This document shows, piece after piece, positions 23,622 to 29,575 of a stretch of 29,575 bases of DNA. The notes under the pieces were generated by a model. It searched no databases. It had not been told where the DNA came from and saw only the letters and a program-made list of their open reading frames with translations. The position numbers and the translations under genes are program-made. The first letter of the stretch is position 1. Every line of letters starts with the position of its first letter. Origin of the DNA: Flavobacteriales bacterium UBA2104 (lineage in GTDB: Bacteria > Bacteroidota > Bacteroidia > Flavobacteriales_D > Crocinitomicaceae); the NCBI GenBank assembly GCA_002331485.1, contig DCYS01000014.1, positions 1-29,575 on the forward strand. The letters run 5' to 3'.

Positions 23622-26339
23622 ATGTTTAAAAGCCTAATGTTCGTTGTGGGATTGTTTCTCTTCAGCTCACTGTACTCTCAGACCTCGACAGTTTTACCTT
23701 TAACCGCCAAATCAGGCATCAAGAATATATCTTTCTCAATCAACGATAGATATGCGATGCTTTACAATGAGATCGGTCCGAGCCAGGAAGTTTCGGTTGT
23801 CATTTATGATCTTACCTCAAGAAAGCCGATTAAATCGAAGTTAATTAAAACTGAAGAGCCAATAGAACCTTTCTATATTTCTAATGATAGCAGGTACATA
23901 TTACTACATAAAAGCAATGGTTATGATATAATCCATAATACAGTCACAGATGAAAACATTGAAGATAATCGTAAAACCCAGCTATCTCATATTGTATTTG
24001 GAGACCAAGAGGCATTAGAAGTTTTCTTTCCTGAAGATTACTTAGAAAGAGCCTTTTTTGACTATTGGTTTTCCAGGAAGTTTATAGCCAGTGTTGAAAA
24101 TGATAAACTTTTCATTCGAGATACACTCGGATTCGAGAAAAAAATAAACATGAATAACCTTCCAGGCTTAAAGAACTACGACAAAAATGAATTAAGTATT
24201 TCCCAAAGTGCAAGTTGGTTAGCTTACAATGCGGGTAGCAAAATATATGTTTACGATCTAATTAAAAATGAGTTAGTCTTACAGGATAAGATAGGTATTA
24301 AAGTAATTGATGATATTTCAATTGATGATAATGGAGAAGTTTGCATTGCTGGGTATTTTGAAAAAGAAAAATCTATGGGACTTCACTGGTATAACCCAAA
24401 GGTTGGTAAATATATAGCTCATAGTACTCAGGATGAATTAAATAATCTTTCTTATGTCTCTCAATTCCACCATTTTGTTACGCTAGGACTCGGAACTGTT
24501 ACTAAGAAAAGAGTTGAGAATACAAGGTATGTGAATCTTTCAACGGGTATCGTTTCAGATAATTATATTGGCAAAGGTTGGACATCATTCAATGAAGTTC
24601 AGAAGTACATTAAAGATACTTTGAGTAAGAAGTTACTCAGTGCGGAAGAATTTGAATATGTTAATAGTTCAAGGGTCTATTACAACTATTGGCAAATGAT
24701 AGACGACTACCTAGATGAGGATGGTAATTACAACCCGAAAACCGAAAACCCTCAAGTGTCAGCTGAATTCTTTAAATTCATAGATCAGAAAGGTTGGAAT
24801 ATAGAAGTTTATACAGCTCACGAGAACAAAGTTACTTTCCAGAATACTACCGGTGATTTAGGTTTTTTCGGATTAAGCTTCGAAAAAAAGCTTCTTTATT
24901 TTTGGAACGGAAATAAGAAAGATAATAATGAACGGGTTGTAAAACTATTAATTACTAGAAACAATAGGCCAATTTTCTTTTCCAATGACAACTACTATTT
25001 CTGTCCTGAAGGTGTGCCTGAGGTTTTAGGTTTTGAACAGGATCTTAAATATTACTCCGCTGAACAATTCGACCTCAAATACAACCGTCCCGATATCATA
25101 CTTGATCGTTTAGGTTATGCCGATTCTTCATTGATCGCTGCCTATCATGCGGCCTACAAAAAGCGTCTTAAAAAGATGGGCTTTACCGAAGATATGCTTG
25201 AGGATGATTTTCATCTACCAAAAATAGAGATCAAGAACTTTGAGGAAATGCCAACACTCATTGAGAGTGACAAAATTGATCTCAACCTCCATTTAGAAGA
25301 CAGCAAGTACAATCTCGATCGGATCAATGTATGGGTGAATGATGTGGCTATTTATGGAACAGATGGGATCTCGCTTCGTAATCTGGAAACGCAAAAACTG
25401 AATAAAACGATTAGCGTTGATTTAGCTAAAGGAAATAACAAAGTGCAAGTATCTGTACTCAACCAGGCCGGTGCTGAAAGTTTCAAGGAAACCTTTGAGG
25501 TAGAATGCACCGTTGGCAAAAAAAAGGCAAATCTCTATTTGATAACGATTGGAGAAAGTAAGTTTGAGCAATCAGATTTTAACTTGACCTATGCTGCTAA
25601 AGATGCAAAAGACATAGCTGCGTTGCTACCTAAAAGTAAGGTATATGATGAAGTCTTAACGAAAACACTCACGAACGATCAGGTAACCCGCGAAAATGTT
25701 ATTGGGCTTCAATCATTTTTAGAAAAAGCTGATATAAACGATCACGTTATGATCTTTCTTGCAGGACATGGAGTGTTAAGTGCTGAGCTGGATTATTACC
25801 TGGCAACTTACGATATGGACTTTGCTGCACCTGAGAAAAAAGGCTTGATGTATGAAGACTTGGAAGGACTATTAGATGGGATCAAGCCATTGAAAAAGAC
25901 GCTTATTTTGGATGCTTGTCATTCGGGAGAGATCGACAAAGAAGAAGTTGAACTTGCTTCAGCTGAGAACACATTCAAAGGAGATGTTCAATTTCGTGCT
26001 GTTGGTAAAAGCGTAAAATCAAAACTTGGATCACAGAATACGTTGGAGCTCACAAAATCACTATTTACCGATCTTCGAAAAGGAACAGGAGCAACGGTGA
26101 TCTCTTCAGCTGGTGGAATGGAGTTTGCCATGGAAGGAGATGACTGGAATAATGGACTCTTCACGTATGCATTACTCAATGGAATTAAGTCAGGTGAAGC
26201 TGATTTAAATAACGATAATGAAATCTGGCTTTCTGAATTAAAAGAATATGTCGGTCAACAGGTAACTCAACTATCAAACGGAAAACAACAACCCACATCG
26301 AGAATTGAAAACCAAACAGTGGATTTTAGGCTGTGGTAA
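23622..26339 (+). CDS. Exported caspase-like (C14) peptidase with probable beta-propeller N-terminus
   Basis: A 905-residue protein with a Sec signal (MFKSLMFVVGLFLFSSLYSQ) and a C-terminal caspase-like domain (about 633-905), so a predicted periplasmic or secreted clan CD cysteine peptidase. The catalytic dyad is visible: His716 in FLAGHGVLS and Cys766 in LDACHSGE. Residues about 24-530 are beta-rich with WD40/YVTN-like phrases (IYVYDLIKNELVLQ; SISQSASWLAYNAG). About 533-630 resembles an Ig-like strand-rich linker (INVWVNDVAIYG; KGNNKVQVSVLNQAG). Propeller-plus-caspase proteins occur in Bacteroidota; their targets are mostly unknown. The DUF1643 gene starts 6 bases after its stop. The first 1.3 kb is more AT-rich than the caspase part. 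There is no CHU_C or other clear T9SS tail, so the route beyond the inner membrane is unclear. Confidence 0.87.
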   Translation: MFKSLMFVVGLFLFSSLYSQTSTVLPLTAKSGIKNISFSINDRYAMLYNEIGPSQEVSVVIYDLTSRKPIKSKLIKTEEPIEPFYISNDSRYILLHKSNGYDIIHNTVTDENIEDNRKTQLSHIVFGDQEALEVFFPEDYLERAFFDYWFSRKFIASVENDKLFIRDTLGFEKKINMNNLPGLKNYDKNELSISQSASWLAYNAGSKIYVYDLIKNELVLQDKIGIKVIDDISIDDNGEVCIAGYFEKEKSMGLHWYNPKVGKYIAHSTQDELNNLSYVSQFHHFVTLGLGTVTKKRVENTRYVNLSTGIVSDNYIGKGWTSFNEVQKYIKDTLSKKLLSAEEFEYVNSSRVYYNYWQMIDDYLDEDGNYNPKTENPQVSAEFFKFIDQKGWNIEVYTAHENKVTFQNTTGDLGFFGLSFEKKLLYFWNGNKKDNNERVVKLLITRNNRPIFFSNDNYYFCPEGVPEVLGFEQDLKYYSAEQFDLKYNRPDIILDRLGYADSSLIAAYHAAYKKRLKKMGFTEDMLEDDFHLPKIEIKNFEEMPTLIESDKIDLNLHLEDSKYNLDRINVWVNDVAIYGTDGISLRNLETQKLNKTISVDLAKGNNKVQVSVLNQAGAESFKETFEVECTVGKKKANLYLITIGESKFEQSDFNLTYAAKDAKDIAALLPKSKVYDEVLTKTLTNDQVTRENVIGLQSFLEKADINDHVMIFLAGHGVLSAELDYYLATYDMDFAAPEKKGLMYEDLEGLLDGIKPLKKTLILDACHSGEIDKEEVELASAENTFKGDVQFRAVGKSVKSKLGSQNTLELTKSLFTDLRKGTGATVISSAGGMEFAMEGDDWNNGLFTYALLNGIKSGEADLNNDNEIWLSELKEYVGQQVTQLSNGKQQPTSRIENQTVDFRLW

Positions 26340-26345
26340 AATTTT

Positions 26346-26876
26346 ATGCTTATCTACAATCCGGACATTTATCATAGAAATACTAACAACTCCTGTCGAT
26401 ACGCTTTAGGTATTAGCGGAAAAAACCCACTTTTTGTTGTTGGACTTAATCCGAGTACAGCTGATGATCAAAAACCTGATCAAACAATAAAGAAGGTTAT
26501 GGGGTTTGCTCAGCGAAACGGATTTGATGGATTTGTGATGCTGAACTTATATCCTAAACGAACACCATATCCAGATCGTCTCCATAAACGATTCAACAAG
26601 TCTATTTTCCAAGAGAATTTAGCACGGATCAAAGCACTTTTACAATCTCATCAACAAGTAACCATTCTTGCTGCATGGGGAGAGATTATCAATGTAAGAA
26701 AATACATGAAGCAGTGCCTCACTGATCTAATTGATGTAAGTCAGGACTTAGACGCCAACTGGGTAGTCATCGGTGATTTGACAAAGAGTGGACATCCTCG
26801 ACATCCATCGCGGGCTCCATATAATAAGAAATTTCAAAGGTTTGATGTGTCCAGCTATTCCAAAAAACTCAAATAA
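26346..26876 (+). CDS. DUF1643 family protein
   Basis: A 176-residue soluble protein recognised as DUF1643, a family of unknown function with patchy distribution in bacteria and phages. Matching stretches are CRYALGI (17-23), GLNPSTADDQKPDQTIKK (33-50), GFDGFVMLNLYPKR (59-72), AAWGE (109-113) and GHPRHPSRAPY (149-159). The NPSTAD and GHPRHP segments are the family hallmarks. It starts 6 bases after the caspase-like gene and is probably cotranscribed, but the caspase is exported while this product has no signal. A direct partnership is therefore not obvious. A 72-base gap follows, with only a weak AT hairpin. Confidence 0.85.
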   Translation: MLIYNPDIYHRNTNNSCRYALGISGKNPLFVVGLNPSTADDQKPDQTIKKVMGFAQRNGFDGFVMLNLYPKRTPYPDRLHKRFNKSIFQENLARIKALLQSHQQVTILAAWGEIINVRKYMKQCLTDLIDVSQDLDANWVVIGDLTKSGHPRHPSRAPYNKKFQRFDVSSYSKKLK

Positions 26877-26948
26877 CACTATAAAGGACTGTATCAAAGA
26901 GAAATAAGCGTTATTTTTACCAGATTTTTCGTTCACATAATTCAAAAC

Positions 26949-27740
26949 ATGAACACAAGACGAATAGCAATAATTGGCTGTGGAAATCTCGGATCTTCGA
27001 TAATTGAAGGACTTTTGGAAAAGGGCATAGATCCGAAATTTATAACGGCTACTCGCAGAGACATATCAAAACTAAAACAACTGCAAGATAAAGGGGTGAA
27101 CTGTACTACCGACAATCGATCTGCAGTAGCAAATGCAGATGTACTAATTTTTGCATTAAAGCCTTATACTATTCTGGAGGTCCTGAGTTCACTAAAACCA
27201 CAGTTGGATCCCGAGAAACAGATTATCGTTTCACTGGCATCTGGAGTAAATATATCGGAATTGGAGCACACTTTAAGTCCAAATCATCAAATCTTCAGAG
27301 CGATGCCAAATACTGCAGCAGCGGTTGGTGAGTCAATGACATGTATTGCAACGAATAGCACCGATGAACAAAAGATAAAGTACGTGAGGAACTGCTTTGA
27401 CTCAATAGGTGAATCCATCATCATCGATGAATCGTTAATGGACGCAGCTACAGTTATTGGCGCATGTGGAGTAGCATTTGTACTTCGATTTATGAGAAGC
27501 ATGACACAAGGAGGGATTCAAATCGGTTTTGATGCAAAAACGGCCGGTCAAATTGTTGCGCAAACAATGAAAGGAGCAGCTCAACTGATCACCAGTAATG
27601 GAAATCACCCAGAATTAGAAATTGATAAAGTGACTACGCCAAAGGGTTGTACGATCTCAGGTCTGAATGAAATGGAACACAATGGATTCAGTTCTGCTTT
27701 GATAAAAGGGATTACGACATCGTTCGAAGAGATCAGTTAA
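26949..27740 (+). CDS. proC: Pyrroline-5-carboxylate reductase
   Basis: Cytoplasmic NAD(P)H-dependent enzyme for the last step of proline synthesis (1-pyrroline-5-carboxylate to L-proline). The 263-residue product has the family length. The Rossmann loop is GCGNLG (10-15), followed by ALKPYT (69-74), FRAMPNTAAAVGESMT (116-131), and the substrate-binding end TTPKGCTISGLNEME (229-243). The usual SGSGPAY motif is replaced by GACGVAF (171-177), a change I associate with Bacteroidota members. A one-mismatch -7 element (TATTTTTA, 26912-26919) lies 30 bases before the ATG. The stop codon overlaps the stop of the convergent aspartate kinase gene within a TTAA. Confidence 0.94.
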   Translation: MNTRRIAIIGCGNLGSSIIEGLLEKGIDPKFITATRRDISKLKQLQDKGVNCTTDNRSAVANADVLIFALKPYTILEVLSSLKPQLDPEKQIIVSLASGVNISELEHTLSPNHQIFRAMPNTAAAVGESMTCIATNSTDEQKIKYVRNCFDSIGESIIIDESLMDAATVIGACGVAFVLRFMRSMTQGGIQIGFDAKTAGQIVAQTMKGAAQLITSNGNHPELEIDKVTTPKGCTISGLNEMEHNGFSSALIKGITTSFEEIS

Positions 27741-29005
27741 ACATTCTTCATCACGATCCTAGCGGTATGTCGTGTCTTCTGCTCCATCAAGATCTCCTTA
27801 TGTGTTGTAACACGATCGATTGTTGCCTGATCAAAATGTCTGATCGTTACCAACTCAAGTCCTCGATTATATCGAACAACATAATCCTTACTGAGTAGAT
27901 CAACAAGTTTATTCAAGCGGAAATCGTCAATATCTAAACACACCGTAAAGCTTACTGCAGAATTCTGCATGATGTTAATATGTCCACCAGAGATCGCTAA
28001 TTTCCCGAAAATATCACTCAGGTTTTCTTCCACAATGAATGAGAAATCCTTCGGTGTTATTGAAAGTAGCACCTGATTGATCTTAAAAATGAAGGATGGA
28101 ATCAAATGATCATTTTCAGTTGATTCCTGAATCACTGTACCTTCTGCTGATGGATCTACAAAAGATTTTACAAACAAAGGAATGTTCTTGTTTTGCAGTG
28201 GTTTAATCGTCTTCGGATGGATAACCGATGCTCCGTAATAAGCTAATTCAATCGCCTCTTTGAATGAAATCCTGTCGAGTTTTACTGTATTATCAAACCA
28301 CTTTGGATCTGCATTCAGCATTCCAGGTACATCTTTCCAGATCGTTACACTCTCAGCATTGGTGCAATACGCAATAATTCCCGCGGTAAAATCGGATCCT
28401 TCTCTACCCAATGTTGTTGTGAAATTTTCTTCAGTATGACCGATAAACCCTTGAGTAATACATACTTTTTTAGATTGATGATCAGCAAGGAAATTGTCAA
28501 TCAATTCAGTTGTCAAGTCCCAGTCAACTTCCGCAGCTCGATATGTATGATTCGTTCGAATAAACGTTCTTGCATCTCCCCATACAACATCTGATCTTTT
28601 TAGTTGTAAAAATGCAACAATGATCTTTGTTGAGATCACCTCTCCGAATGAAACGATCTGATCATATTGAAAGTCATAATTTGGCGCCATTTGAGCATTC
28701 TCTTTTTCAAGTAACTCGTCAAAAAGGCCGTTTATCTCGGCATAAATTGGTAAGTTGGAATCTTCAAAAAGATCATTCATGATCTCCAAATGAAATGCTC
28801 TTCGTTCTTCAACTAATTCTCGAAAAGTATCAATGTTCTTGTCATAAAGAGCACTTACAATACTTTCCATGGCGTTTGTGGTTTTACCCATCGCCGAAAC
28901 AACAACGAATAGATCCTCTTCCTTAAATTGATCAAGTATTCCCGCTACGTTTTTAACTGCTTCAGCATCCTTAACTGATGCCCCACCAAATTTGAAAACT
29001 TTCAT
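27737..29005 (-). CDS. lysC: Aspartate kinase (monofunctional)
   Basis: Phosphorylates L-aspartate, the first step to lysine, threonine, methionine and diaminopimelate; cytoplasmic. The frame is open from a TTG at 29011, but ATG at 29005 places MKVFKFGGASV at the N-terminus as expected and gives 422 residues. Kinase-domain marks are FKFGGASV (4-11), VVVSAMGKTTNAM, and TTLGREGSDFTAG, with IWKDVPGMLNADP further on. The C-terminal part (about 310-400) has ACT-type regulatory sequence (SDIFGKLAISGGHINIMQ), so feedback control by an end-product amino acid is likely, but which one cannot be told. There is no homoserine dehydrogenase fusion. A one-mismatch -7 element (TAATTTCG) lies at 29032-29025. 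Confidence 0.93.
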   Translation of the reverse strand: MKVFKFGGASVKDAEAVKNVAGILDQFKEEDLFVVVSAMGKTTNAMESIVSALYDKNIDTFRELVEERRAFHLEIMNDLFEDSNLPIYAEINGLFDELLEKENAQMAPNYDFQYDQIVSFGEVISTKIIVAFLQLKRSDVVWGDARTFIRTNHTYRAAEVDWDLTTELIDNFLADHQSKKVCITQGFIGHTEENFTTTLGREGSDFTAGIIAYCTNAESVTIWKDVPGMLNADPKWFDNTVKLDRISFKEAIELAYYGASVIHPKTIKPLQNKNIPLFVKSFVDPSAEGTVIQESTENDHLIPSFIFKINQVLLSITPKDFSFIVEENLSDIFGKLAISGGHINIMQNSAVSFTVCLDIDDFRLNKLVDLLSKDYVVRYNRGLELVTIRHFDQATIDRVTTHKEILMEQKTRHTARIVMKNV

Positions 29006-29079
29006 CCTCAATAATTTTAGACTGCGAAATTAATTTTATTACTTTAGAATTTTATCATCAGTTTAGAAACTTACAAGAT

Positions 29080-29433
29080 TTGCTAAATAACGAAATTATT
29101 GAACGGCTTCAGGAAAATCAGTTTGCAACTGCAACTTTTTCACAATTACAGAAAGATTTTTTGCGAGTAGGGATCGAACTAGTACTACCTGATGAAATCC
29201 TGGAAAACCCTAAGGAGTTTCTGGACTATCTCACAAATGAAGTTGAGTTGGTGATGAATGAAGCGCCACACTTACTCTCCCAACTACTCTATATTGCTGA
29301 CCTCCCCGAATCACAAGTTAACCAGCTATTTGACGAAGCCGAACAACCACATCGATCCTTATCTGAGGCATTACTCAGAAGAGCGGCACAAAAGGTTTTG
29401 TATCGTGAGAAGTATAAATTGGGATCTCTTTGA
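29080..29433 (+). CDS. Small helical protein of unknown function (TTG start proposed)
   Basis: A 117-residue protein I do not recognise. It is mostly helical by pattern, acidic in the middle, basic at the end (RRAAQKVLYREKYK), with no Cys, no signal and no membrane segment. There is no ATG in the frame. TTG at 29080 (LLNNEIIERL) is the best start; the frame stays open further upstream to ATT codons near 29038. It diverges from the aspartate kinase gene (74 bases between starts) and is followed by a hairpin terminator 15 bases after the stop. A normal codon pattern and that terminator support a real gene. Confidence 0.65.
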   Translation: MLNNEIIERLQENQFATATFSQLQKDFLRVGIELVLPDEILENPKEFLDYLTNEVELVMNEAPHLLSQLLYIADLPESQVNQLFDEAEQPHRSLSEALLRRAAQKVLYREKYKLGSL

Positions 29434-29448
29434 TTAAATAATTTACAC

Positions 29449-29471
29449 AGAGCGCATTGAGCTCTTTTTTT
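29449..29471 (+). terminator. Rho-independent-type terminator after the 117-residue protein gene
   Basis: Stem AGAGC (29449-29453) pairs with GCTCT (29461-29465) around a 7-base loop, and the hairpin runs directly into seven T (29465-29471). It sits 15 bases after the stop codon at 29433. The stem is short, but position and T-run are right. Confidence 0.6.
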
Positions 29472-29575
29472 CATAGAGATCACAGAGCATTAATGGCGCA
29501 AATAGAATACTATTTAGTTCAGCATACTGAATTTTTTACTTCTAAATTCTACGGTTCAAAATTCAATATTCTGCG
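29472..29575. other. Right-edge non-coding stretch with short repeats and a second weak hairpin
   Basis: No gene start is visible. The octamer CACAGAGC in the terminator region (29446-29453) recurs at 29481-29488. A 5-bp hairpin TTCAG/CTGAA (29518-29531) is followed by six T. The end has two similar phrases (ATTCTACGGTTC and ATATTCTGCG), reminiscent of the low-complexity intergenic repeats common in Bacteroidota genomes. That resemblance is from memory and weak. Confidence 0.3.

Noticed and set aside
26903..26918. AATAA/TTATT hairpin with T-run after the DUF1643 gene
   Set aside because: An all-AT 5-bp stem with a 3-base loop is too weak, and the same bases overlap a possible proC promoter element.
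1..29575. tRNA, rRNA, insertion sequence, integrase or attachment site
   Set aside because: I looked for these on both strands and saw no cloverleaf, transposase or integrase motif, or flanking terminal repeats.

Overview
The window looks like chromosomal DNA of a Bacteroidota bacterium, most likely a flavobacterium-like, gliding or surface-living type. The reasons are: an AT-rich sequence; a giant PKD-repeat surface protein ending in a CHU_C-type (gliding-motility-associated, type B) T9SS sorting domain; a DUF2480 protein, a family known mainly from Bacteroidota; TAnnTTTG-like promoter elements; few recognisable Shine-Dalgarno sites; and lipoproteins with typical lipoboxes. I see no phage, transposon, CRISPR array, tRNA or rRNA. 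No gene-free stretch exceeds 150 bases.

Left third (1-11265, all minus strand): a polysaccharide operon, read asnB, GT4 glycosyltransferase, Wza-like export lipoprotein, Wzc-like tyrosine kinase/co-polymerase, rfbC, WecA/TagO-like sugar-1-phosphate transferase. It continues, perhaps from its own promoter, into an MltD-like lytic transglycosylase and uvrA, which is cut by the window edge. Several genes overlap or nearly touch, so translational coupling is likely. The asnB start is a GTG directly before the catalytic Cys. It lies only 19 bases from the divergent dacB (PBP4-type D-Ala-D-Ala carboxypeptidase).

Middle (11285-22544): dacB converges on a small lipocalin-like lipoprotein gene, followed by a DUF2480-uvrC pair. 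Next comes a locus of about 6.8 kb for a secreted adhesin-like protein with about 26 PKD-like repeats. Its frame is broken once, near 16700, inside repeat 4. Repeats 6-7 and 8-9 are a tandem copy of a two-domain module of exactly 504 bases. The repeat region is almost devoid of lysine: 1,794 consecutive codons have none.

Right part (22590-29575): a D-2-hydroxyacid (phosphoglycerate-like) dehydrogenase; a secreted caspase-like (C14) protein with a probable beta-propeller front, closely followed by a DUF1643 gene; proC converging on an aspartate kinase gene, with stop codons overlapping in a TTAA; a small unknown helical protein; and a hairpin terminator.

The most unusual items are the lysine-free, frameshifted PKD adhesin and the nearby exported caspase-like peptidase. 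Much of the rest is housekeeping (NER, proline and aspartate-family amino acids, cell wall, EPS).
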